This document shows, one piece after another, positions 33,048 to 40,774 of a stretch of DNA of 43,857 bases; position 1 is the first letter of the stretch; each line of letters opens with the position of its first letter. The notes beneath the pieces were generated by a model that worked only from the letters and a program-made list of their open reading frames with translations, searched no databases and was not told the origin of the DNA. Source of the DNA: DATKDU01 sp035512595. Lineage in GTDB: Bacteria > Planctomycetota > Planctomycetia > Pirellulales > Pirellulaceae. Position numbers and translations under genes: made by a program. The stretch covers positions 1 through 43,857 of the forward strand of contig DATKDU010000254.1 of NCBI GenBank assembly GCA_035512595.1, read 5' to 3'.

Positions 33048-33616
33048 TGCCGCAAAGCATTGGCACGACGACCCTTCCGGTTACCACGCCCCTCGGGAAC
33101 GCCCCAGGCGCGCTAGCGCGAAATGGCAGTCCTCTCTCCGCCAAAGGAAGGGCTCCGATATGACAGCAAGGGGACTCCGTAAACGTCACCTCGTACCCCC
33201 CTGTTCGGGGTGGCAGGCCGGATAAATATAAGCGATTTGACCATTCTAGTTCGCTTATGCGTCGCCATTAAGTCCTGCCGCTGCAACCGCTTACGATTTC
33301 GGCCATTTTTTCCTTTAATAAGCGACTTCTGGGCTCCGTGCAGGCCGCACTTGGTAGCCAAAGTCGTGAGACTTCGGACGCCCCTGGACCGCTACCTGGC
33401 TGGCTGGAAAATTCTGGATCAATTGTCAATGAGCTTCGCGAGCGGCACTGGTCCGTCCGGGGGCAGTTTGCGCCCCCTGGCCCACATGCCGCAGGTTTCC
33501 CCGCGGCGGGCCAGTGCGCACGACTGTCCACTAGGCATGATACATGGTAGTGGACAATAATTCCATAGCCCCCGACGAAAAGAATTGATGCCCAACGTGG
33601 TCCACTCGCTCCGCGA
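33048..33616 (+). repeat. 565-bp dispersed repeat, copy 2
   Basis: Second copy of the element at 23130-23694, same orientation, with small indels. Its left end forms a cleaner hairpin (CCAATGC-CGCAAA-GCATTGG) than copy 1. The CCGAAGTC hairpin carries one change that breaks a pair (CCAAAGTC). It lies upstream of the aspartate kinase gene. The 33617-33941 stretch after it contains only other repeats. Confidence 0.9.
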
Positions 33617-33675
33617 GGGACATTCCGCCCCGCTCCCTTTTGGGAAAGGCCTCAGCGGGATAGTAACGGCTTGCC

Positions 33676-33869
33676 GTAGGACGACTTCTCAGCCCGCCTT
33701 TGCTGGGGGCTGGGAAGCGCGTCCTACAGTGTGGCGACTGACCGGACCGGGGCGCTTCTGAAGGGGAGTGTCGATCGTTTCTTGCACAGAGACACCGAGG
33801 CGCGGAGGCACAGAGCAGCATTAATAACATTCGCTTCTCAGTGCCTCCGCGTCTCCGAGCCGCCGTGTC
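33676..33869. repeat. Two further inverted repeats
   Basis: GTAGGACGACTTCTCAGCCC (33676-33695) pairs imperfectly with GGGCTGGGAAGCGCGTCCTAC (33707-33727). CACAGAGACACCGAGGCGCGG (33785 on) pairs with CTCCGCGTCTCCGAGCC-type sequence at 33837-33869. No gene is present in 33617-33941. Confidence 0.7.
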
Positions 33870-33941
33870 AAAAGCGAATGATGTCGCCCCAGGACAGATT
33901 GAACGGGCCCGGGCTTCGGTTGCCGCGACTGGGCGGGTGCA

Positions 33942-34232
33942 TTAGGGTGTTATTTGACCCGTCGGCATTGACGCCGCGTAACCTTGACCCCTGCCCAATT
34001 CGAGAATGACCACAGAGAGGACGAAAGTGGGCTTCGTATCGGTCAGGCGCACGTCATCGAGGTTGCGCAGGCCGCGTGAGATATAGCTTGTAACTTGGTC
34101 CTCAACCGCCTCTGGAGCAGTCACATTGAGGGAGACTCCCCAAATCAACTTGGGACGATCTTGTGAGTAAAGGGATGTGAGCGGAAGGATAGCGAGCACA
34201 AGTCCCGAGATGCCGACGTTGAATCGATTCAT
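33942..34232 (-). CDS. Small secreted protein, probably 3'-truncated
   Basis: 96 residues from ATG at 34232, giving a signal peptide (residues 1-23, ILPLTSLYSQ cleavage region). The body (SLNVTAPEAVEDQVTSYISRGLRNLDDVRLTDTKPTFVLSVVILELG) looks like a small alpha-beta domain that continues further in proteins I recall. After LELGRGQGY the sequence turns unlike protein and stops in a repeat-rich stretch, so the gene probably lost its end. I do not recognise a function. Confidence 0.6.
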   Translation of the reverse strand: MNRFNVGISGLVLAILPLTSLYSQDRPKLIWGVSLNVTAPEAVEDQVTSYISRGLRNLDDVRLTDTKPTFVLSVVILELGRGQGYAASMPTGQITP

Positions 34233-34340
34233 GGATGCACTCCAAGAGGAAATCCGGAAACTCAGCCGCACCAAATTCTACCGGCTCTAGCGCCGCTGGT
34301 CAAACGTTTAGAAGCAAGCAATCCGTCCGCCGCCGCCGAT

Positions 34341-34386
34341 TACGGGTTCCTCTTCTCTGTCCCGGTTCAGAGAAGAGGAACCCGTA
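34341..34386. repeat. Perfect 19-bp hairpin
   Basis: TACGGGTTCCTCTTCTCTG (34341-34359) and its exact reverse complement (34368-34386) around an 8-nt loop. No T-run follows on either strand, so this is a palindromic repeat, not a terminator. Confidence 0.9.
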
Positions 34387-34426
34387 CCTGCCGATCCGCG
34401 GTCTCGGCGTCATCCGCGGCTCAATC

Positions 34427-34609
34427 GCTCTTGCAGCACCGAAGGTGCGACCCGGACGACAGCCGAGGGCAAGCGCAAAAGCCGCCCTGGGTATCGAATG
34501 TACAAAAAATCCAATGCAGCCCTGAAGGGGCGAGAGGATGGTTTGGGTATTCTCCTATCCCAGGGCGGCGCTGCGGGCCGCTGGCGCGTCCCTTCGCTGG
34601 CCCTGGGCA
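34427..34609. repeat. Composite REP element overlapping a gene end
   Basis: It contains GCCGCCCTGGG (34481-34491) and CCCAGGGCGGC (34559-34569) as an inverted pair, plus GCACCGAAGGTGC and CAGCCCTGAAGGGGCG palindromes. The right half overlaps the last codons of the minus-strand membrane protein gene (stop at 34555), so that protein's C-terminus is encoded by repeat sequence. Confidence 0.75.
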
Positions 34610-35355
34610 TCGTCCGGTCGGCTTTTCAGGTCGGCATTTGCTCGCTCCCGCGCGTGCACTTGCCGCAGCGCGGCCGCTCCTTTCCACAAACTCGACACCC
34701 AAATCATGAAAACCACGGTCGCGCCGATGATCGGTCCGGGTTCCCGTACCGCCAAGCCGATAAGTCCTAGGCCAGTCGTCATGAGCAGCGCGAAACAGGT
34801 CGTGGCGACCATCCCCAGGATTAACTGTAGCGGCACTCGATTCCGCTTCCCGCTGCACGAAAGAGGCCAGCGGTTTGCCAGCAGGTCACCGTAGGCCGAC
34901 TTGTCGAGCCACAAGCGGCTGGCATCATAGGGAACCGAAACCGCGCCGGCGAACATCGTCACCCCGCTACAAAAAGTTCCGGCAAACAACATTACGAGCG
35001 CCCCGATGAGCTTTTCGGGGTTAAACGGCACCCCAAACAGCGGCTCCAGCGCCGTGATGATGATCCCCAGAGCGAACCCCGCGGCGGCAACCTTCAAAAA
35101 GGCCTGCGCCCAGGCGAAGTAGCCCAGGGCCGGCGCTCCGCGATGCCGCAGCCAGATGCCCAGCGCCAGATCCGAGCCGCCGAACTTGAGCGCCAGGATG
35201 AGCGCCGCCAGCAGCGGCCCGGCCACCAACTCGGCAATCAGTGCCGCCGATAGGAGGACGATCCACACCCAGGCCTTCAGCGCCCAGCGGACGGGGGACC
35301 ACTCCTGGGTTTTCTCGAATTCCGCGGTTTCGCCAGGCAAGTCGCTGGGAGGCAT
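34555..35355 (-). CDS. Membrane protein of unknown function
   Basis: 266 residues with about five membrane helices (near 25-55, 75-103, 112-138, 175-195, 200-222). The start MPPSDLPGETAEFEKTQEW is acidic and soluble. The central loop SVPYDASRLWLDKSAYGDLLANRWPLSCSG is aromatic. After the last helix the C-terminal tail becomes charged, and its last 17 or so residues (AQGQRRDAPAARSAALG) fall inside a palindromic repeat. I recognise no family. The frame is supported by the hydrophobic pattern on one strand only. It is divergent from the DUF4058 gene. Confidence 0.75.
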   Translation of the reverse strand: MPPSDLPGETAEFEKTQEWSPVRWALKAWVWIVLLSAALIAELVAGPLLAALILALKFGGSDLALGIWLRHRGAPALGYFAWAQAFLKVAAAGFALGIIITALEPLFGVPFNPEKLIGALVMLFAGTFCSGVTMFAGAVSVPYDASRLWLDKSAYGDLLANRWPLSCSGKRNRVPLQLILGMVATTCFALLMTTGLGLIGLAVREPGPIIGATVVFMIWVSSLWKGAAALRQVHARERANADLKSRPDDAQGQRRDAPAARSAALG

Positions 35356-35429
35356 AGGCTGAGATTGATAGCGATGAGCTCAAGCTGGGAATGTACAATG
35401 GCAACAGGCGACCTTGGAGGCCATCTGCA

Positions 35430-36233
35430 ATGTCACGAAGTCCTTTCCCTGGCATGGACCCCTGGCTGGAGCGCCACTGGGGGGATATTCACACCAAGCT
35501 CGTTACTTACGCATCCGACGCGCTCAATGAGCATCTGCCGGCGGACCTGCGCTGCCAATCCGAAGAGCGGGTCTACATCGGGACCGACGATTATCTGCTG
35601 CGCCAGCGGCGGCCGGATGTGTTCATCGTCCCCCAGGACAGGCCATTGGCTGGAACGGAGGTTGCCTCCGAAGGCGGCGTGGCAGTCGCCGAAGCGGAAC
35701 CGATCGTCGTGCTGTTTGAACCCGAGCCAATTCGCGAGGCGTATTTGATCATCGTCGATGCGGCCACCGGCAACCGCGTCATCACCGTAATCGAGTTTCT
35801 CAGCCCGGCCAACAAGCTCCAGGGGGCGGGCCGTGAAGAGTATCTGATGAAGCGCAACGAATACCAGCGCGGCGGCGTCAATACGGTCGAAATCGACCTG
35901 ACTAGAACCGGCCATCGCGCCGAAGTGCTGCCGATTTGGCGTCTTCAGGGGGAGCACGCACTGGCGACCTATCACGCCTGCGTCCAGCGGGCGAGCCAAC
36001 CCCATGCAGTGGAGTTCTACCCGATCCCGTTGGCCCAGCCGCTGCCATCCATCAAGATTCCCCTTCGTCCGGACGACCCGGACGTTCGCCTTGATTTGCA
36101 GTATCTCATCCAACAGGCGTACTCACGCGGCCGCTACGACTTCCTCGACTACTCGCAGCCCCCCGATCCGCAGTTGGGGGAGCGCGATGGGCCGGTCGCG
36201 GCCGAAATCCTGAAGGCCGTCGGCAGGCGATAG
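35430..36233 (+). CDS. DUF4058 family protein
   Basis: 267 residues from ATG at 35430, with GGAGG 10 nt upstream, so the extra codons from 35391 are not used. The N-terminal SRSPFPGMDPWLERHWGDIH (2-21) is the family signature. RRPDVFIV and VIEFLSPANK follow, where D and E-x-x-S-x-x-NK resemble the core of PD-(D/E)XK-type nuclease folds, and then NTVEIDLTRTG and a C-terminal RYDFLDYSQPPDPQL. Such proteins occur in multiple copies in cyanobacteria and planctomycetes. Function is unknown; a nuclease relationship is inference. It is probably cytoplasmic. It stands alone on the plus strand. Confidence 0.88.
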   Translation: MSRSPFPGMDPWLERHWGDIHTKLVTYASDALNEHLPADLRCQSEERVYIGTDDYLLRQRRPDVFIVPQDRPLAGTEVASEGGVAVAEAEPIVVLFEPEPIREAYLIIVDAATGNRVITVIEFLSPANKLQGAGREEYLMKRNEYQRGGVNTVEIDLTRTGHRAEVLPIWRLQGEHALATYHACVQRASQPHAVEFYPIPLAQPLPSIKIPLRPDDPDVRLDLQYLIQQAYSRGRYDFLDYSQPPDPQLGERDGPVAAEILKAVGRR

Positions 36234-36301
36234 CCAAGATCAACGGCCCACTGGCGAATCCAACTTTCAGTAGACGGCTTGGATAGGTCGCGCAATTCGC
36301 C

Positions 36302-36523
36302 ATGAAACCCGCCTGGCTGCTCCTGATCTTCGGCATCGTCTGCCTTGTCATCTCACTTGGCATCGTGCTGGTCAGCCTGCTGGTGCCGATTGTCAACGCG
36401 CCCCATGCCGACTTTGAGGAGGCGGCGCCGTTTTTGATTGGCGGCGGATGCTGCTCCGCCATGTCGCTGCTGATCGTTGCCGGTGGTGCGCTAATGCTAG
36501 TGCTCGGCCGCCGCCAAAGTTGA
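36302..36523 (+). CDS. Small two-helix membrane protein
   Basis: 73 residues: helix one at 4-28 (WLLLIFGIVCLVISLGIVLVSLL), a short acidic loop (NAPHADFEEAAP) and helix two at 44-68, ending RRQS. It converges with the barstar gene, and their 3' ends overlap by 27 bp. There is no recognisable family or ribosome site of note, so the gene call rests on the hydrophobic pattern. Confidence 0.55.
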   Translation: MKPAWLLLIFGIVCLVISLGIVLVSLLVPIVNAPHADFEEAAPFLIGGGCCSAMSLLIVAGGALMLVLGRRQS

Positions 36524-36898
36524 AGTGACCGCGTCCGCTTCGCTGGCGGGAAGAATGACGACAAGTTTTCGAGTTGGATCATCGGCCCAAAAGCGACAAG
36601 CCTGGTTCAGGATCGACAGGTAAATGCCGCGGTTCGCGCCGCCGGGGCCAAAGGGAAGGTCCTGGTGGACCAGCGCGACGCTTCCCGGCGGCAGCCACGA
36701 CAAGTCGCGGAGCGATTCTTCCAGGGCGTCCCAGTTCCGCCCGGTCCAAGCGGGAAAGCGAAGGCGGTCGGCAAGAATCGCCAGCAGCTTCTGCTTGCTG
36801 CGAATGCCAGCGGAGATGGGCGCGACGATTCCCGCCGGCGGCTTCCAAGCAGCCGGATCGGCGACGAATTGAAATGCCGCGGCATTACTCATGGTCAT
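36497..36898 (-). CDS. Barstar family RNase inhibitor
   Basis: 133 residues. The family signature FPAWTGRNWDALEESLRDLSWLP (about 48-70) contains the helix and Asp-rich face that plugs a barnase active site. RGIYLSILNQACRFWADDPTRKLVVILP completes the alpha-beta fold. Its ATG (36898) overlaps the RNase stop as ATGA, so the two are coupled; ATG at 36892 is an alternative. It is cytoplasmic and would protect the cell from the RNase encoded directly before it. Confidence 0.9.
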   Translation of the reverse strand: MTMSNAAAFQFVADPAAWKPPAGIVAPISAGIRSKQKLLAILADRLRFPAWTGRNWDALEESLRDLSWLPPGSVALVHQDLPFGPGGANRGIYLSILNQACRFWADDPTRKLVVILPASEADAVTSTLAAAEH

Positions 36899-37386
36899 TT
36901 GGCCGATTCAAGCCTCAGCCGCTGGAACGTTTCATAATGATCGGGGGTGTAATAGAACTCGCCTTTCTCGCCGGTGACGATCCGCTGCGGGCCGGGTCCG
37001 GAGAGCCTAGGCGTCGGATGGACCCACTCGCGGTAGTAGCCGGCTTGATGTCGCGGCAGTCGCCGCTCGCGGTTCTGAAAGACCGAGCCGTCGTTGCGAA
37101 ACTGGGGCAGGCTCTTCCCCGCCTGGATGCGGGCGATGGTCCGCGAAAGGTCCACATTGCCGCGATAGACGACCTCGCCGTCGCGATCGCGGATCGTGAC
37201 GTTTTGGATGACCGTGCCGGGTTGAGCTGCCGGCAATTTCTCCGCGGGGTTGTCCTTCGCGCCGCCGTCCGGACGGTCATGTTCCTGTCGCTGTTGCCAA
37301 CCCAAGTAAACCAGCGCGACGATCAGGCCGAGCGCCAGCAGAAGCTGCACCGTGCGCGGAAGCTGGCTGTGGCGTTGTGCCGGCAT
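36895..37386 (-). CDS. Membrane-anchored barnase-like ribonuclease
   Basis: 163 residues from ATG at 37386; ATG at 37401 would add five residues. A single N-terminal hydrophobic helix (12-30) with positive residues before it acts as an export signal or anchor, then a Pro/Lys linker (35-58). The catalytic domain of the microbial RNase (barnase/T1) family covers about 75-155: RNDGSVFQNRERRLP, YYREWVHPTP with Glu120, GPQRIVTG with Arg135 and YYTPDHYETF with His150, matching the Glu-Arg-His triad. It cleaves RNA, probably outside the cytoplasm. The barstar gene follows, overlapping by 4 bp. Confidence 0.9.
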   Translation of the reverse strand: MPAQRHSQLPRTVQLLLALGLIVALVYLGWQQRQEHDRPDGGAKDNPAEKLPAAQPGTVIQNVTIRDRDGEVVYRGNVDLSRTIARIQAGKSLPQFRNDGSVFQNRERRLPRHQAGYYREWVHPTPRLSGPGPQRIVTGEKGEFYYTPDHYETFQRLRLESAK

Positions 37387-37531
37387 GTGAGAGCGTTCCA
37401 AGGAACGGCGGTTTCGACCGAATCAGTATAGGCACTGTCGTGCGCGAGGTAGTGCCGCATCTGGAATGCGTCGCGCCAATCGCGTACAACATCCTGCGTC
37501 GCCACACCCTTTTCCGCTCGGGAGCTCGATC

Positions 37532-38890
37532 ATGGGCCTGCAACTGGAAGTCCTCAGTTACTTCGACGAGTCGAACCGCTCGATCGTGCATCGCATCCCG
37601 CCGGAAGGCTCCGCCGACATCAAGCTCGGAGCGCAGCTCATCGTCCAGCCCAACCAGGAGGCGGTGTTCGTCAAAGGGGGCACGGCAATGGACAAGTTCG
37701 GCCCCGGCCAATACACGCTGATGACGTGGAACGTCCCGATCCTCACCCGCGTGCTGACGATCCCCTGGGAAAAATCGCCGTTCCAGGCCCAGGTCTACTT
37801 CATCGGCAAGCAGACGTTCATCGACCAGAAGTGGGGGACGCGGCAGCCGATCACCGTCCGCGACAAGGATTTTGGGATCGTGCGACTGCGAGCGAACGGC
37901 AAGTTCGCGTTCAAGGTCGCCGATTCCAACACGTTTCTCGACACGCTCGTCGGCACCGTCGGCAAGTACACGACCGACGACGTCACGGCCTACCTCAAGG
38001 ACCTGATTGTCTCGAAGCTGACCGACATGCTCGGCACTGGCCAGACGAGCCTGCTCGATCTGCCGGCCCAGTTCGACGAGATCGGCGGCAGTGCCCGGCA
38101 GAAGATCACCGGTGATTTTCAGCGGTATGGGCTGGAGCTGGTGGACTTTTTCATCAACGCCATCTCGCCGCCGGAGGAAGTGCAGAAGGCGATCGACGCC
38201 CGCTCGAGCATGGGGGTCATCGGAGACTTGCAGGCGTTCACGATGTTCCAGACAGCCAACAGCCTCGCGAAGATGGCCGAGCAGGGAGGACAAAGCGGCG
38301 CATCGGGTGCCATGGGAATGGGGATGGGGGCCGGCTTCGGCATGATGATGCCGCAGATGATCCAGCAGGCGATGCAGAGCCGCGGGCAAGTTTCCCCGGC
38401 ACAGTTTGCGCCGCAGACAGCGCCGCCCGTCGGCACTGCCGGTGCGGCGGTCGCTGCCGCGGGAATGGCTCAATCGCCGCCAGTCAGCGACCCGCGGCAG
38501 ATGGTGCGCATGGTGGTGCAGTTCTCGGGCTGGCAGTTGACCGAAGGGGCCGACGACTGGCAGGTGGTCGTGCAGGTCGGGCCGCTGCGGAAGCAGACGG
38601 TCCACGTTCGCTTCGACCAGAAGGACCAGCAGGGGCACCCGCTAGTGAGCTTCTCATCGATCTGCGGCCCGAGCACGCCGGAGAACGCGATGCAGCTCCT
38701 GAAGTACAACGCCCAGATGGTCGTCGGCGCGTTTGGAATTCTGAGCACGCCCTCCGGCGACATGGTCGTTGTCGCCGCCAGCCAACTGGCCGCGGCACTC
38801 ACGGCCCTCGACGTCAGCCGCACGATCACGACGATCGCCTGGCAGGCGGACCGGATCGAAGAGTCGCTGGGGGGCGCGGATCAGCACTAA
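37532..38890 (+). CDS. SPFH-domain protein with C-terminal YbjN-like domain
   Basis: 452 residues from ATG at 37532 with GGAG 8 nt before it. Residues about 20-250 are an SPFH domain of the virion-core/YdjI type (GAQLIVQPNQEAVFVKGG, FGPGQYTLMT, VQKAIDARSSMGVIGDL). The linker (about 268-345) is rich in Gly, Met, Ala and Gln. The C-terminal 110 residues (MVRMVVQFSGWQLTEGADDWQVVVQV...STPSGDMVVVA) resemble the YbjN/type III chaperone-like fold. There are no membrane helices, so it is probably cytoplasmic and oligomeric. Fusions of these two domains are unusual. A palindromic repeat follows the stop. Confidence 0.87.
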   Translation: MGLQLEVLSYFDESNRSIVHRIPPEGSADIKLGAQLIVQPNQEAVFVKGGTAMDKFGPGQYTLMTWNVPILTRVLTIPWEKSPFQAQVYFIGKQTFIDQKWGTRQPITVRDKDFGIVRLRANGKFAFKVADSNTFLDTLVGTVGKYTTDDVTAYLKDLIVSKLTDMLGTGQTSLLDLPAQFDEIGGSARQKITGDFQRYGLELVDFFINAISPPEEVQKAIDARSSMGVIGDLQAFTMFQTANSLAKMAEQGGQSGASGAMGMGMGAGFGMMMPQMIQQAMQSRGQVSPAQFAPQTAPPVGTAGAAVAAAGMAQSPPVSDPRQMVRMVVQFSGWQLTEGADDWQVVVQVGPLRKQTVHVRFDQKDQQGHPLVSFSSICGPSTPENAMQLLKYNAQMVVGAFGILSTPSGDMVVVAASQLAAALTALDVSRTITTIAWQADRIEESLGGADQH

Positions 38891-38894
38891 AAAT

Positions 38895-38948
38895 GGCGAG
38901 CGGGGGGCGTAAGCCCCCTGATCAGCCGGCTCACGCCGGCCGCTCGCC
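38895..38948. repeat. Palindromic REP between convergent genes
   Basis: Outer arms GGCGAGCGG (38895-38903) and CCGCTCGCC (38940-38948), with inner palindromes GGGGGCGTAAGCCCCC and CCGGCTCACGCCGG. It has the same GC-rich core as the tracts inside the DUF1553 gene at 2366-2428 and 2751-2776. It may also serve as a bidirectional transcription end. Confidence 0.8.
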
Positions 38949-38954
38949 GTCGCG

Positions 38955-39734
38955 CTACTTGCGTCGCAGCACCAGCAGCGTATCGCTCATCTCATCATCC
39001 AGTTTCCGCGGCTGGTCGATCTCGTACCAGAAGTCGAACACGTCGCACAGTTCCCACTGCGGGACGCTGGCCAGCAGCCGCTTGAGCTGCGCCGCCGTAT
39101 AGAGCCGATACGGAAACTCCGACCGCAGCCGCACGGTCTTGCCCGGCGAGCGGACCAGCGACGAGACGCGCAGGTGCTCAATTCGTTTGCGCCGGTCGAA
39201 TGCTGTCACGCGCAGCGTCACGGTCAGCCGCGTCTTGCCATGCCGCGCCGTCCAGCGCTCGCTTGAACCCTCTTCGGCATCCAGCGGCACCAGGTGCAGG
39301 CCCAGGATGAAGATGCCACCGGGATTAACCGATTCTGCGGTGCATTCCAAGAACCGCCGCGCCGTTTCCTCGGTCAGCAAATGCCGGAACGAGTTGAACG
39401 TGTTGAATGCCGCGTCCACCGGCCGGGGGAGTCGATAGTCGGCCATGTCAGCTTCAAAGAGCCGCGCGGAAAGCCCGCGTTTTTTGAGCCGCTGCGCCGC
39501 GTAGTTGAGCATCGGCCGGCTCAGATCGAAGCCGCTCATTCGGTAGCCGCGCGTTGCCATCTCCGCGACGAGCCGCCCGCTGCCGCAGGCTGGCTCGAGC
39601 AGCGACCGCACCGGCCGCCGGGCGTATTTTTTGAATGCCGCCTCGAGAAAGTCGGCCTCCAGCCGCGTCTCGGAACGGAAAGCCAAATCGAAGTAGTGGG
39701 GATAGTCGTACCAGCGACCTTCGATGGTGCTCAT
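38955..39734 (-). CDS. Class I SAM-dependent methyltransferase
   Basis: 259 residues. The SAM-binding motif I is LLEPACGSGRLVAEMATRG (about 45-63), followed by MSGFDLSRPML (motif II), ADMADYRLP and FNTFNSFRHLL, where the acceptor-side loop lies, and FILGLHLVPLD. The C-terminal half carries strand-rich TARHGKTRLTVTLRVTAFDRRKRIEHLRV. It is of the usual length with no signal peptide. The substrate cannot be inferred. It is convergent with the SPFH gene and separated from the upstream redox gene by a 300-bp repeat-rich stretch. Confidence 0.9.
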   Translation of the reverse strand: MSTIEGRWYDYPHYFDLAFRSETRLEADFLEAAFKKYARRPVRSLLEPACGSGRLVAEMATRGYRMSGFDLSRPMLNYAAQRLKKRGLSARLFEADMADYRLPRPVDAAFNTFNSFRHLLTEETARRFLECTAESVNPGGIFILGLHLVPLDAEEGSSERWTARHGKTRLTVTLRVTAFDRRKRIEHLRVSSLVRSPGKTVRLRSEFPYRLYTAAQLKRLLASVPQWELCDVFDFWYEIDQPRKLDDEMSDTLLVLRRK

Positions 39735-39762
39735 GTTGGATTAGTCGTCGCTAATTCAATCT

Positions 39763-39958
39763 CCACCGACCCTGGTCGGTGGTAAGGAGATTGCAAGGCT
39801 AGCAGCGAAGCACATCGCTCGACGCGTTCTTCCCTACATTTTCTCTCCTTCTGCCGCGAAGCGGCAGAAGGAGAGAAAATGTAGGGTGTTTTTTTTGTGC
39901 CGCGTGCTAGCCACTCAGTCAATCTCCCACCGACCAGGGTCGGTGGTGTGCTAGCACT
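39763..39958. repeat. Nested palindromic element with 26-bp hairpin
   Basis: Outer CCACCGACC-CT-GGTCGGTGG (39763-39782) and CCACCGACC-AG-GGTCGGTGG (39927-39946), with GCTAGC half-sites. In the middle, 39832-39857 and 39861-39886 form a perfect 26-bp stem with a 3-nt loop, followed on the plus strand by T8 (39889-39896). There is no gene in 39735-40049. Confidence 0.9.
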
Positions 39959-39975
39959 CCGTAAATGCGCGTCAA

Positions 39976-40012
39976 CAAAATCGGCCCGCCCTTTTTCGGA
40001 AAGAGCGGGCCG
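39976..40012 (-). terminator. Rho-independent terminator for the redox gene
   Basis: GGCCCGC (39983-39989) pairs with GCGGGCC (40005-40011); an inner CTTT/AAAG extends the stem with one mismatch. On the minus strand it is followed by GATTTTG. It is located about 40 bp after the stop at 40050. Confidence 0.7.
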
Positions 40013-40049
40013 TGAGAAGTTCTGTGCTGCCAATCCAGGGACCTAGAGA

Positions 40050-40598
40050 CTAATTGAGGATCGTCTTGGTATCGTCCACGATCGCCTTGGTCGCTTTCGC
40101 GTCCAGCTTGCCTTTTTCCAGCGCGTGGTTGGCCTGCACCTTGTGGCCCTTCCACATGAGAACGGTGACGTCCGCATCCTTCGCGATATTGTAATCGCGC
40201 GGACCCGACGCACCCTCAAAGATCGTCAGCGGAACCTTCTTGATTCCCTGCTTGTCGGCCATCTCCTTGAGCTTGGCCTCGGCTGCATCGGCATCTTCGG
40301 TCAGCACGACCAGAAACGCAGCCATCTTCTTGTCTTCGTTCTTCGCAACCGTCTCATCCACTTGCTTGACCAAACTGGCCAAGTCATCCGTCAGCTCGCG
40401 AGCGAAAATCGCCACGACCGGACGGCCGCCGTACTGTCACCTGTAGCACAGGGACGTGCCCTTCTTGGGGCCTGTAATGTCCTTCACGTTGAACGCTCCG
40501 GCGCTATCTCCGACCTTCAGGCCCGATTGGAGGTCGGCAGCGACCGCAGCCCCGGCCATCACGCAAAGCGCGACGGCCGGCACTAAAAATCGTTGCAT
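40050..40598 (-). CDS. Secreted thioredoxin-fold protein with in-frame TGA: candidate selenoprotein
   Basis: One reading frame of 183 codons, interrupted only by TGA at codon 54 (40437-40439). The ATG at 40598 has AGGAG 10 nt upstream and gives a Sec signal peptide (1-21, CVMAGAAVAA). Before the TGA the sequence is KVGDSAGAFNVKDITGP...SLCYR, a redoxin start. After it, QYGGRPVVAIFARELTDDL continues the same fold through to KTILN. The TGA therefore falls where a CxxC motif (C-Y-R-C) would have its second cysteine, giving CxxU. The simplest readings are selenocysteine or a nonsense error. An alternative is two short genes, with GTG at 40415 starting the second, but that would remove both signal and motif. 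A periplasmic redox role is likely. Confidence 0.82.
40388..40425 (-). promoter_or_regulatory. Possible bacterial SECIS hairpin
   Basis: Downstream of the TGA, CCGUC (40421-40425) can pair with GACGG (40388-40392). Inside it, CG(U)GGC pairs with GCUCG, with one bulged U, around an apical loop GAUUUUC whose first base is G, 26 nt after the TGA. Distance, bulged U and early-loop G fit the loose bacterial SECIS pattern. The middle of the stem is imperfect. Confidence 0.45.
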
Positions 40599-40774
40599 GC
40601 AAAATCTCCTGTCAAAACAAAAATGCCGAATTACCGGCAGCACAGTAACGCAAATATACTCTGCACTCGGCATGCCGGGCAACCATCCGTGAGATGAACG
40701 GGGCACAGCGGCCCCATTTACACCCGCCGCAGGGCGAACGAAGATCAGCTAAACCTTCGCCGTTTGGCCAATTT

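Noticed and set aside
36574..37431. 285-codon plus-strand frame opposite the RNase and barstar genes
   Set aside because: It is an antisense shadow of two genes with catalytic motifs.
40050..40415. Separate small gene starting at GTG 40415
   Set aside because: It would have no ribosome site of note, no signal peptide and half a fold. The same frame upstream supplies all of these.
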